Assembly (NCBI GenBank): GCA_001600415.1
Contig: BCJX01000005.1
Span: 186,881-250,880, forward strand
Direction: 5' to 3'
Source of the DNA: Pascua guehoae
Lineage: Eukaryota; Basidiomycota; Tremellomycetes; Trichosporonales; Trichosporonaceae
Length of the DNA stretch: 64,000 nucleotides
The position numbers and the translations under genes are program-made. Below, piece after piece: positions 1 to 11,113 of the stretch (position 1 is the stretch's first letter; each line of letters begins with the position of its first letter). Below the pieces are notes generated by a model. It ran no database searches, was not told where the DNA came from, and saw only the letters and a program-made list of their open reading frames with translations.

Positions 1-569
1 GGAAGGGGGGGATGGAGAGAGTACGGTGGTACAGGCTGGGCTCATCGAGGAGGCGACCGAGTGCGGGGAGTGGGAGACCACACTCTAGCGCGACACTGGG
101 CGGCGAGCGGGATGGCGGAGCGCCTGTCAAGCCGGACATGGAGCCGGACACGGCCAGCCGGCAAGCGGCTTTTGTCTCCGAGTACGGGCGCGTGGACTCG
201 TCCAGGCTCGGATGCGGCGGCGCTCCGCCGACGTCCACTGGACAACCAGGATCACTCGGCGGTGGGGGGCACTGCGCGCCGAGATTACGGCTGGCGGCGT
301 TGTCATTCTGGCGGTACGGGCGTCGCCTCCACGGACATGGTCCGCAGAGGGCATAGATCACGGTGCTGGCCGATGCCTTGCTGCCAGCCTCGTAGTGCAG
401 GCGTCACCTACAAGGATGGAGCTGTTGCCCATTTCCCCGTATCCACCATCGTGTGCCCTTCATCTATTGCGATGTCCTGCTTGTCTGCTCCGCTTTGCGA
501 TCTTTCCCCCTTGCCTTGCCTCGCCTCGCTGCGCTCGGCTCAGCTCGGCTCGACATTCGCTGACCTCAG
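1..569. other. Unresolved stretch upstream of the SEC22 exon
   Basis: This stretch must hold, or be replaced upstream by, the first exon(s) of the SEC22 gene, because the first recognisable exon begins at 570 in the middle of the longin domain. Frames are open on both strands here because the DNA is GC-rich, but none of the translations resembles the expected start of a longin domain. The end, CTGACCTCAG at 560-569, is a good branch point plus acceptor, so at least the last part is intron. Confidence 0.5.
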
Positions 570-1843
570 CTACCTCATCGTCGGCAACGTCATTTACATG
601 TGCATCTGCGACCAGAGCTACCCGCGCAAGCTGGCGTTTTCGTACCTCGACGAGCTGAGCAAGGAGTTCCAGCGCAGCTATGGCGACAAGATTGCCGGCG
701 TCACCCGGCCGTATGCGTTTATGGGCTTTGGTGAGTTTTTGTTGTTGAATGGGGATGGGGAAAAGGTTGGGCAGGGAGGAGGAGGGGGAGGCTCGGGGGC
801 CACAGGAAGGTGAGATGGCGCGGATGGAGGAGGGCAAGGGCTATGGAGCTGCCGGTGGACAAGTCCTGGGGAAGTGTTAGGGCGGGAAGGGGGCATGGAG
901 CATGGGAGTGATGGAGGGACCCCAGAGGGTCGCGGGGATGGGGGGTGGCACGCGTAGAGAGACCACCATGGAGCTCTCAGAGGAGTGCTGGTCGCGTGAT
1001 GTGTAGCCCAACAGCAACCGCCATGCGGCTCATGTTCGTTTTGCACTCGAGCGGATTGGGCGAGCTCCCTCCCTCCCTCCGAATACTCGGCGACGAGACA
1101 GGTGGAGCAACCGACGACAGAGGAGACCAAGTTGGACCCACCTACTTGACCGAGGTGAATGGCTCATAATTGAGCCATTGGCAGCTCCCTGGTCTATTCT
1201 CCCTACAGCCCATTGTCCACTTGTCCACAATATCCCTCTCGCAGCGTCCTAGTTGTCAAACGCCCCCCCCCCCCCCTATCACCTTTGCAAGCAAACCCAC
1301 CCAACCCCAACTAACCCGCAGACACATTCATTTCCAAGACGACCCGCCTGTACCGCGACTCGCGCTCCCTGACGGGCGCCGCGGCACCGAGCTCACACCT
1401 CGACCAACTCAACGAAAACCTCCAGGACGTGACGCGTATCATGACCAAGAATATGGAGGACCTGCTGTGGCGCGGCGACAGCCTCGACCGTGAGTTGAAT
1501 TAACCCAGTGAATTGGCTGGGGTAGCGATGGAGATTGGGTGTGGCCCCGGGACGCTAGTGTGGTGCACAGTAGGGCATGGCGCCACGCAACCGCTCCTTA
1601 CCGAACCCCGCCTTGCGCTAGCACCGCACCGCCACAGAACCACCAGCACGACCACCCACTCCCACACCCGCACCACTCTAACACCCAGGCATGTCCACGC
1701 TCTCGACGTCGCTCCGCTCCGAGTCTGCAAAGTACCGGAAAGCTGCTCGGCAGATCAACATTGACGCCATGATACGCAAGTGGGCGCCAGTGGGCGCCAT
1801 TGGCCTGTTCTTCATCTTCATCATCTGGTGGCGATTCTTCTAA
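570..1843 (+). CDS. SEC22: Sec22-type R-SNARE, 5' incomplete
   Basis: R-SNARE of ER-Golgi vesicle transport, which pairs with Golgi or ER Q-SNAREs to drive membrane fusion. Three exons are visible: 570-730, 1322-1489 and 1689-1843, giving 160 residues in one continuous phase. The first carries the end of the longin domain (AFSYLDELSKEFQRSYG). The second and third carry the SNARE helix with the central arginine (MTKNMEDLLWRGDSLDRM). The tail is a C-terminal transmembrane anchor (VGAIGLFFIFIIWWRFF) ending in TAA. The normal family length is about 215 residues, so roughly 55 N-terminal residues are missing and must lie before 570. The intron 731-1321 (591 nt) is far longer than most introns here. 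Family identity is secure; the 5' end is not. Confidence 0.9.
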
Positions 1844-2495
1844 CGTGCGGGAATTGTGGCAGGGTATCCGATATGAAGAGGAGAGTTGAGATGAGAGATG
1901 AGAGATGACGTGGAGATGAGATGGAGGCGAGTGATGAGGTGCCCACAGGAGCACGGGACCTACTCGGCGAGCACGAGCGTGTAGACGAGCAGACAACATG
2001 GGCGGTTGCAGCGAGCCCAAAACGCAGCCGTCACCTGCGACACGCACGCAGCGATACCTCGTCCCGGACACCGACCGACCGACTAGCATATACTGTGATA
2101 GCCGCATGCGTAACGTGGCATGCATGTGTGATCAATTTGTACTCTCTACAGCCCCAGTCGCGACCAGTCATGCGCCCCTCCTCCCCGTCCTTCTACTCGG
2201 CCTCGGCGCGTGCCCCAACGCCGCTCTAAGCTGGTCTGCTCGTACGCTGCCGGCGGCCCTTCCCGGCCCTTCCTCCCCCCCCACCCCCCTCACCTCCAAT
2301 CGTGTAATCTGTATACTGAAACGCCCGCCCTCCTCTTTTCTAGTGCAATGTCACGCTCTAGCGGAACCGTGTACGCTCGTTCGCCGCTCGCCGCTCGCTG
2401 CTCACTACTCGCTGCCGAGGCGACGGCCACCCCGGTTTCGCAACCCGCCGCCTGCCGCCCACTGCCCACGGCCTCGAAAGCCTGCTGCTCGGCGA
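1844..2495. other. Intergenic, convergent 3' ends
   Basis: The 3' regions of SEC22 (+) and the acyl-CoA-binding gene (-) meet here. I see pyrimidine-rich and GC-rich sequence but no credible gene, tRNA or repeat. Confidence 0.5.
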
Positions 2496-4570
2496 CTAGT
2501 CGGCAAGCATTTTGACCATGCGGATCCTCATCGTGTGCCACTGTATGGCTAGGCGCTTGCGCCAATCGCCGCGCATGAGTGCAATGGCAATGGCGGTCAC
2601 GATGGCAGCCGCGCCGACACCCATGGCGGCGCGGCGGAGGCCGGCAATGAGTGCCCATATGACACGGACGGTGAGGCCCTTGCGGCGGCGGTGGAGGCGC
2701 ACGGTCGTCGAGGGGGGGTACTCCCACCGATCGCGGTCGCGTTCTGCGTCGAGTTCGGCGTCGTCGAGCGAGTCTTCGCTGGGTGCGTTCCAAAACCACG
2801 AGCGGCGGCGCGTGTCGCGGCGGAGCAGCATGGACTGAGTGCGTTCGAGCGTAGAGAGGCGCTCGTGGAGCGCCTGGAGGCTCGTGTGGATCTGCTGCAG
2901 CGTCGCGGGGAGGTTGAGGGGTGCGTGGGAGAAAGTGCTGCCCGAGGCCGGGCGGGGAAAGGGGCTGGGGCCGGGCACGTACGGCGTGCCCTGTTGGTGG
3001 TGGCCAGCGAGAAAGTCGGGNGTGCCGAAATCGCGCGCGACGGGGAACGGCGGTNGCGCGGGNGCGNGGGGGNGGNGGGNGGGGGACGATTCGGGAACGT
3101 AGCTGAGGGATGGGGCGAGGGGCCGGCGGCCTCCCCGGAGCGACGCGAGCACGTCCCGCTCGCTCCCCGCAAAGGCCGACTGGGGACGCGATCCGGGCAG
3201 GCTGAAGGGGTGAGTCGGGGGCGGGCCGCCGAGTGACGCACTCCCCGACGGCCCCGTGTACGAGGCCGGGGCTGCGTACACGGGCGCGTACGCCGAGGGT
3301 GCTTGCTCGGACCCGTTGTAGCCGTGGGCAAGCGCGGCGAGGGAGCGGTGCGACGAGTTGAGCTGCGATGGCGGGATAATGTTGGGCGCAACGTCGGGCG
3401 CCGGTAAAGATGGATCTGGGGGGTAGTGGTGGATCGACCCGGGGCCGCCACTGGTGTGGCTGGGAGCGACACCGATCCCGCTTCCGCCGGGGCTGAAGCT
3501 CAACCTCCGGCTTGGGAGGTGCGGGGCGCCAAGGCCGCCAAACTCGCGCTCGGCCTCCTCCTCAAGGTCATCGAGCTCGGGGGGTGGCGACGCGTGTGAA
3601 GAGTGGAACGAGGACGACGAGCTCGACGGCGATGGCGCGCGGGCCACCAGCGGCCCCATGTTCTCGAGCTCCGAGTGCCACCGCCGCGCGTCCGCGTCAC
3701 GGTCTTCAAAGCGCTCAAACACCTGCACCCGTTAGGTAAGAAGACGAGGTTGGACACACCTTTACTAGCGTCGTGACATACAGACGCTTGGCGTCGGTCT
3801 TGCCCACGCCCCGCTGCTTGTTCCACGAGTCCCTGCTTGGTTAGCGAGCAAGCCTTACACTGCGTAGCCGGGGGAAGGTTCGAGAATGACGCGTCGGGGT
3901 TGCCTTTGCGGCTTCGGTCTCGGCATCGGCATCCACATCGATACCGGCCCAAGCACCCCCGGGTCCGGGAGCCGGTCATGAGAAAATAGCGCGCACAGAT
4001 CCCCCCTACCGGACCCCGACAACCGTGCAGCCGGCGGGGATGCACGCGATGCACGCAAATGGACGCAATGCACACTCGGTCACACTCGAAACGCACCATT
4101 TTGCCCGGCCAAGCATGTCGAGCATTCCCGGGCGTGGAGTCGCGATATCGCCTTCAGTTGCTGCATGCGTAAGCTCGTGTGCACACACCAGAGCGTGCGG
4201 CCTTCCTCGGCGCGCGCGCTTTTTAGCGAAAGGGGCGCCCGCTGTGTGCATCCATCGGCACTCGGTACTGACCCTGTTTATACAGCGAGTAGAGCTGCAA
4301 TTTCTCCTCGTAGCTCGTCTGCACTGGCCCACCCTTTGGTAGCCTGAAGAGCGTCAGCAATGGCCACCACGGACCAGCGGACGTGGCCGGGCGGCGGCAG
4401 GCTCGTTCGCATATTCGCGCCGTGCTTCGGCGTTGGGCGCCTCAAGCCGATAATGTCACGTACCCCTGCACCAGATCGACGGCGCGATGGAATTGCCTGG
4501 CTGTTAGTGGGGAGAGACACTGGCAGGGGCTAGATGATACTTACGCATCTATTGGCGCGGCTGAGGCCAT
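2496..4570 (-). CDS. Acyl-CoA-binding protein with C-terminal membrane anchor (ACBD5/Atg37-like)
   Basis: Six exons (4545-4570, 4464-4496, 4273-4343, 4097-4160, 3760-3832, 2496-3722) join in phase to 497 residues starting MASAAPIDA. Residues 9-110 form an acyl-CoA-binding domain with LYSLYKQATEGD, RPGMLDMLGRAKWDSW and the conserved KRLYV segment. A long Ser/Pro-rich disordered middle follows, then a heptad-like segment (LQQIHTSLQALHERLSTLER) and a hydrophobic segment near residues 440-469, leaving a short basic tail. N-terminal ACB domain, coiled coil and tail anchor is the layout of peroxisomal ACBD5 and its fungal counterpart Atg37, which binds palmitoyl-CoA and supports pexophagy. The peroxisomal and pexophagy role is inferred from architecture only. 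Exon 2 uses the second of two adjacent AGs. Seven ambiguous bases fall in the disordered part. Confidence 0.85.
3021..3080. other. Cluster of seven ambiguous bases
   Basis: Single N positions at 3021, 3055, 3063, 3067, 3073, 3076 and 3080 lie in a G-rich part of the acyl-CoA-binding gene. They look like low-confidence consensus calls in a homopolymer-prone tract. The frame on both sides agrees, so the spacing is probably right. Confidence 0.9.
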
Positions 4571-4893
4571 TGTTGAAGGAATGTGAGAGAAAGTAGGTGG
4601 TGGATAAAGAAGGACAAGAGATGCTGTGGATGGAGATAGCGTCGTCGGCCGGGTCTGTTGAGCGCGTGCAGCTCAACCCAACCCTCGTTGTTGCCGCCTG
4701 GCTGCATGCAGACTGCAGACCTGCCTGCCTGCAGCTGCCTGCCCTGCACAGTCTCTGTTGGGCCATTTCACGGCAAAGGCAACCCGCTCAGTAGCCGGTA
4801 GCCAGCCGCCAGCCGCCGCAAATCCCATTCACAATCCATTACAAACTCATTCCTAATCCAAATCCTAAATTCCCACCAAGGCCCGACAAACAC

Positions 4894-4911
4894 CACGTGT
4901 TGGACCACGTG
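4894..4911. promoter_or_regulatory. Two CACGTG E-boxes 12 bp apart
   Basis: CACGTG occurs at 4894-4899 and again at 4906-4911, about one helical turn apart and 300 bp before the RPA190 start. Fungal bHLH factors (Cbf1, Pho4 and SREBP types) bind this hexamer. Which factor acts here, and on which of the two genes, cannot be read from the sequence. Confidence 0.5.
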
Positions 4912-4957
4912 CACGCAGATTCAACAATTCAACAACATCGTCATTTGCCTCCGGGAG

Positions 4958-4965
4958 TTACGTAA
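4958..4965. promoter_or_regulatory. TTACGTAA palindrome (bZIP-type site)
   Basis: TTACGTAA sits inside the longer palindrome GTTACGTAAC at 4957-4966, 253 bp before the RPA190 ATG. Yap/Pap1-type fungal bZIP factors are known to bind this 8-mer. Two more copies lie at 14158 and 50293. Confidence 0.45.
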
Positions 4966-5210
4966 CTGGCCTAGAAATTTGGCTCCGTCTGATCAAAAGT
5001 TCGACATCATGTCAACTCTGATCATGGTCACCGATACACTAGTCGTGCTCACCACCTCATCCACTCCCCTCACTACCCCGCCCAACCCTCTCGAGTGGGC
5101 CCGCGCGCAAGCACTAAGCTACGCCGGCAACAACAAGCCCAGTCGCACACGGCGTCTGAGGGCCCCCTTGAAATCTCTACCCTTTCCCAACACCAAAAGC
5201 GTCGCCCACA

Positions 5211-8200
5211 ATGGACATTGCGCACTCCCTCCACTCGGAGGTGTCTTCCCTCTCCTTCTCCTTCCTCTCCTCGGACGACATTCGTTCCATCTCCGTCAAG
5301 AAGATTGACAACCCCATCCTTCTTGACAACCTCAACCTCCCGACAAAGGGCGGTCTCTATGACCCCAAGCTCGGTCCCATGAGCTCGCGCGACATGTGAG
5401 TTGGGAGAGATGGGGATGTGGTCGGGTCGGCAAACACACCCACATGATACTGACACTCGTAGTTGCGAGACATGTAAACTGGGGTACTTTGACTGCCCGG
5501 GTCACTATGGCCACGTCGAGCTCCCGACTCCCATCTACCACCCCCTCTTCATGAACCAGTGCTACCAGCTTCTCCGCTCGGTCTGCCTGTTCTGCCACCA
5601 CTTCAAGATGCCAGAGATCATCGTTAGTCACCGGCCGGGGACGACTGGGTGGCAAGGGTCATTGCTGACCCCATATTACAGCTGAGGCGCTACGTTGCTC
5701 GTCTCCGGCTTCTTGAGGCTGGCTGTTTGGAAGAGGCGCACTACGTTGCCAACTTCCACCCTGTCTCGCGCGATGGCAAGCACGCCGAGGAAGGCGACCC
5801 AACAGACGAGGACATGGACGTGTCCATGCCGGCTGAGACTGCTGCCGAATTCATCTTGCGCATGGAGGAATACGTCAAGACTGTCCTCAGGCACAAGAAG
5901 AAGCGCAACGAGCGCGACGCGTACAAGGACGGCCTTGTCTTTGAAGAGCGCAAGCGTGTGCTTCACGAGTTTGGCAAAAAGCTCTACAACAGGTGCTCGC
6001 ACTGCCAGGCGTACAACAACACTTTCCGCAAGGAAAAATCGATCAAGATTGTCGAGTACGACCTCACGCCCAAGCAGAAGGTTTCCAACCAGACGCTCGG
6101 CATCAAGAAGCCCAGCGTAAACTTTGCCAACGGTACCCGCGCGCTTGTCAAGAAGAACCGCAAGTCGAGGCAAGAGGTCGACGAGGGAATCGAGGCCAGC
6201 AGCTCATCAGGGAGCAGCGGAAGCGAGGCGGGCGACGACGAGATGGACGTTGACGATAAGTTCAACGAGGAGGAGGAGGAGGAGGAGGAAGACGACGAGG
6301 ACGAGGATGAGGGCATCGTTGCCGACGGCCCAGCACGCGCCGCGAGTGGACAAATCAAGGGCAACCGTGGACGCAACGAGCGTGTCATGGCCCCCGCTGA
6401 AGTGCGCGACCACCTCCGTCGCCTCTTCCAGCTCGAGACCGAAATCTGCAGCCTCCTCTACGGCCGTCACGGTGCCCCTTCTGCTCGTTCCGGGCACGCC
6501 GGCACTCCTCCCATCGCCGACATGTTCTTCATGGACGTCATCCCCGTTCCTCCCACTCGTTTCCGCCCAGCATCCAAGATGGGCGACGACCTGTTCGAGA
6601 ACAGCCAAAACTCGTTGCTCACAGCGGTCATCAATACTTGCGAGCGCATCTACGAGTTGAACCAGAACCTCCGCGACTTCAACCGCAAGGACAAGAGCGA
6701 GGAGTTGCTCGAGATGCTCAAGAAGCTCGACCACACGCGTACCTTCGAGCTCCTCCTCGAGTCGCTTGTGCGCCTGCAGAATGACGTCAACTCGTTCATG
6801 GACAGCACAAAGAACCCCACCGTCATGGCCCAGGGCAAGCTGCCACCCCAGGGTGTCAAGCAACTCCTTGAGAAGAAGGAAGGTCTCTTCCGCAAGCACA
6901 TGATGGGCAAGCGTGTCAACTATGCTGCGCGTTCCGTCATTTCGCCCGACATCAACGTCGAGACCAACGAGATTGGTATCCCTCCCATCTTCGCCAAGAA
7001 ACTCACTTACCCCGAGCCCGTCACGCCCCAAAACGTGCACGAGATGCGCCAGCTCGTCATCAACGGCCCCAAGGTGCACCCTGGAGCATCGCTTGTGCAG
7101 AACGAGGACGGCACCCAGGTCTCGCTGGACCGCACCACCCTCGAGCAGCGTACCGCCATTGCCAACCAGCTCCTCACACCTCAGAACGACGTGTACGGCG
7201 TCGCTGGATCGTCTGCCGGCCCCGCCGCGCGCAACAAGAAGGTCTACCGTCACATTCGCGACGGCGACATTGTCATTCTCAACCGTCAGCCGACGCTCCA
7301 CAAGCCATCCATGATGTGTCACCGCGTCAAGGTTCTCCGCGGCGAGAAGACGATCCGCATGCACTATGCCAACTGTAACTCGTACAACGCCGACTTTGAC
7401 GGAGACGAGATGAACATCCATTTCCCTCGTGAGTTCAGCTAAGCATCCCGTATTGTCGCAGCTGACTCTGTCCAGAAAACGAGGTTGCTCGTGCCGAGGC
7501 GATGATGATTGCCAACACCGACAACCAGTACCTCGTGCCCACGTCTGGTAACCCCCTCCGTGGTCTTATTCAGGACCACGTCGTTGCCGGTGTTTGGATG
7601 TGCAACAAGTCGTCCTACTTTACCCGCGACGAGTACTACCAGCTCATCTACGGTGCGCTTCGCACTGAGGGCAACTACTCTGGTGGCGGCCGCATCATCA
7701 CTCTTCCTCCTGCGATCTGGAAGCCCAAGCCCCTGTGGACCGGCAAGCAGATCATCTCGACCATCCTCACCAACCTTACGCCATCCAACGCCAAGGGTCT
7801 CAACCTCACGTCCAAGAATAAGATTCAGAACCACCTCTGGCAGCGCGACGACTCGTCCGACCCGGACATGTCCGAGGAGAATGTCATTTTCCTGGACGGC
7901 CACCTTGTCTGCGGTGTCCTCGACAAGTCGCAGTACGGTGCTTCGGCGTACGGTCTGGTCCACTCTGTGCACGAGCTGTACGGCCCCTACACTGCCAACA
8001 GGCTCCTCGGTGTGCTCAGTCGTCTCCTTACAAAGTACTTGCAACACACGGCCTTCTCGTGTCGTATGGACGACCTTATTCTCACGGATGAGGGAGAGAA
8101 GCTGCGCAAGAATATTCTCGACAACGCGTCCGAGGACGGCATGCGTGCGGCCATCAAGTACGTCGGTCTCCCCGAGGACTCAAAGCTCGACGACCCAGAG

Positions 8201-10698
8201 ACGCAGCACAACCTCCGGATCCGTCTTGAGGAGATTCTGCGTGACGACCACCTCATGGCGGGCCTCGACAGCGTCATGCAGTCTGCGTTCAACAAGACGA
8301 CCTCCAAGATCAACAACGAGGTCCTCCCTGCGCACCTCATCCGTCCCTTCCCCGACAACAACATGCAGACCATGACCATTTCCGGTGCCAAGGGCTCCAA
8401 GGTCAATGCGTCGCAGATCTCGACTCTGCTCGGCCAGCAGGCTCTCGAAGGTCGTCGTGTGCCGACCATGGTGTCTGGTAAGACGCTACCGGCGTTCAAG
8501 CCGTTTGACACGAGCGCCCGTGCTGGTGGTTACGTCGCGAACCGTTTCTTGACGGGTGTGCGTCCACAGGAGTACTACTTCCACTGGTAGGTGCAAACAG
8601 ATTCGCAATTAGTATCAAGTTTGCTAACACCCGTTAGCATGGCTGGTCGTGAGGGTCTTATCGATACAGCCGTCAAGACATCTCGTTCCGGTTATCTGCA
8701 GCGCTGTCTGATCAAGCACCTCGAGGGCGTAAAGGTCCACTACGACCACACGGTGCGCGACTCGGACTCGTCTGTTCTCCAGTTCCTGTACGGCGAGGAC
8801 TCTATCGACGTAACAAAGTCCAAGCACTTGCAACAGTTTGACTTCTCCGCGCGCAACCACGACTCGCTGGTCAACCGGTTCCGCCCCGCCGACATCCAGG
8901 GCAAGGTTATCATGTCCGAAGCGGTCGACTACATGAAGAAGGCGCTCAAGAAGCCCGCAAAGTACGAGCCAGCATTGAGCACCTACTCGCCCAGCCGATA
9001 CTTGGGCTCCATGTCCGAGTCGTACGCGCGCAAGGTCAACGAGTACATCAAGGACAACAAGAAGGGTCTGATCCAGCCCAAGGGTGGCGACGCAAAGGCC
9101 AAGTCATCACCATACTCTGCCGTCAAGGTGCCCGAACGCGAGTTTTTGCAGCTCGCGCGCGTGCGCTACATGCGTGGCTTGGTCGAGCCCGGCGAGGCCG
9201 TCGGTCTGATGGCGTCGCAAGGTGTGGGTGAGCCGTCGACGCAAATGACGCTCAACACTTTCCATTTGGCTGGTCACGGTGCTGCCAACGTCACGCTCGG
9301 TATCCCCCGTTTGCGTGAAATTGTCATGACCGCCGCTCAAAAGCCAACGACGCCGACCATGAAGCTGCCTCTGCGTGAGGAGGTGTCGGACGCCGACGTC
9401 GAGGCGTTTGTCAAGCAAGTGTCGCGATTGACGCTCTCTGAAGTCGTGGACAAGGTGACGGTTACCGAGCAGCTTACGGGCAAGTCGATCGAGGCCAACA
9501 ACTCGCGATTGCGCAAGTACACTGTTCTCCTCGAGTTTTACCCTGCCGAGGAGTACACGGCAGAGTACAAGATTACCAAGGAGCAGCTTCACGAGGCGCT
9601 TTGCACATCGTTTGCGGCCCGACTGAAGAAGGAGATTGTCAACGAGACGCGCACGCAGGTCAAGACACGCGAGCAGGACCTGTCTGTCGGCAAGGGTCTC
9701 AAGGTGCGCGGCGGCGACGACCTCGAGGAGGGCGAGCACTCGCACGTGCGCCACGGACACGACAACGAGCTCGACGATGACGACGAGGACTCTTACGAGC
9801 TCAAGCGCAAGGCACAGGCCAAGCAGCACGAGTACGACGGCGACGACGAGCCAGCGGCGGGCATTGCCGACCTGGAGGACTATGTGGAGCGCGACTCTGG
9901 CTCGGACTCTGACGCCGACTCTGAAGACGAGGACGGCACCGGTGACGCCGGAGCACACGTTCGCCGCTCGGCGCGTGCCGACCAGCTCGCCGACGAGTTT
10001 ATCAAGGCCTCCAAGTTTGCCACCACCTTTAGCTTTGACTCGTACACTGGCAAGAGTGCGCAGTTTGAGCTCGAGTTCCCGGGGCAAATGGCAAAGCTCC
10101 TGCTTGTCGACTTGATTGAGCGCACGTGTCGCGAGTCGGTCGTGCACGAGATTGACAACATTGGCCGCTGTCTCAAGGTCTACAATGACAAGGGCGAGTT
10201 TACGCGCGAGCTCATGACCGAGGGCTCGAACATCCCGGGCATGTGGAGCCTGGCCGACGAGCTCGTCGACCTGGACCGCATCGGCTCGAACAACGTGTAC
10301 GCCATTCTCAAGACGTACGGTGTCGAGGCCGCGCGGCGTTCGATCATTGATGAAATGTCGTCCGTCTTCGGCGCATACGGTATCGGCGTCGACTACCGCC
10401 ATCTCACAGTCATTGCAGACTACATGGTGAGCCTCTCCCCACCTTGGTCCAAGTATAGTTTGCTAACATCCCACAGACTCACTCTGGCGGATACCGCCCA
10501 TTCAACCGTACGGGTATCTCGGCCAAGTCGAGCCCGCTCCTCAAGGCCTCGTTTGAGACCACGGTCGCGTTCTTGTCCGAGGCCACGCTCCACGGCGACT
10601 ATGACGACCTCACCAGCCCCGCTGCCAAGATTGTCCTCGGCAAGCCCAGCTCGTCGGGCACGGGTGCGTTTGATATCCGTGCACCACGGCGCATTTAG
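5211..10698 (+). CDS. RPA190: DNA-directed RNA polymerase I largest subunit (A190)
   Basis: Catalytic largest subunit of RNA polymerase I, which makes the large rRNA precursor in the nucleolus. Six exons (5211-5395, 5463-5622, 5682-7428, 7476-8586, 8638-10426, 10477-10698) join in phase to 1737 residues, near the 1664 of the yeast protein. Visible landmarks are the N-terminal zinc clamp (CETCKLGYFDCPGHYGH, about residues 63-79), an acidic low-complexity insert near residue 280, the magnesium-binding catalytic loop NADFDGDEMNIHFP around 684-697, and the trigger-loop region with GVGEPSTQMTLNTFH near residue 1265. A second acidic insert lies in the C-terminal third, typical of Pol I rather than Pol II or III. 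There is no C-terminal heptad-repeat tail, which excludes Pol II. It is divergent from the ACBD5-like gene over a 640-bp promoter. Confidence 0.97.
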
Positions 10699-11113
10699 CG
10701 GGTGCGTGTGGGCGAGGTACGGCAGGAGTGGTGGAGGACGCCAGACGGCGGAGATAGATCATTATTAGGGCATTGCATGCATTCTTGACTCTGTCAGGAC
10801 GCCGAGTGGTGTGATTCAGTGCTCTGTGCAGAAGGCGGTGGCCTGGGGCGCGGGCGGGCCGGAAAGTCAGAAAAGGTGCTGTACCATACACGAAGCATCA
10901 TGCAGGAGAGAGTGTGTCTGTGTGTGTGCGCGCGCGTTTGTTTGTGGTCTCACGGGACGCCCAGCCCATGCCGTTGCACACTAAGTGAACCATTTGTGGT
11001 ACCATGCATTCTTTGGAAAACGTTCCTTCAAGTCGCCCTGCTTTGTATGTATGCACCCTAGCCACCGCTTCGGCCCCGTCTCCTTCTATACACTCGCCCC
11101 CTCGCATGCCCAC
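10699..11113. other. Intergenic, convergent 3' ends
   Basis: The 3' ends of RPA190 (+) and the BAR-SH3 gene (-) face each other. There is a short TG-rich stretch around 10915-10945; I see no gene. Confidence 0.5.

Larger units (their letters stand above)
4571..5210. promoter_or_regulatory. Divergent promoter region, ACBD5-like / RPA190
   Basis: A 640-bp region between two genes that are transcribed away from each other. It contains a pair of CACGTG E-boxes and a TTACGTAA palindrome (listed separately). The last 150 bp before the RPA190 ATG is C-rich. No TATA box stands out. Confidence 0.6.

Noticed and set aside
6207..7421. 404-codon open frame antisense to RPA190 exon 3
   Set aside because: Composition of an antisense shadow; it overlaps the catalytic loop of the real gene.
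9107..10402. 431-codon open frame antisense to RPA190
   Set aside because: Val/Leu/Arg-rich mirror of a GC-rich coding exon with no family resemblance; the sense strand is fully explained by Pol I A190.
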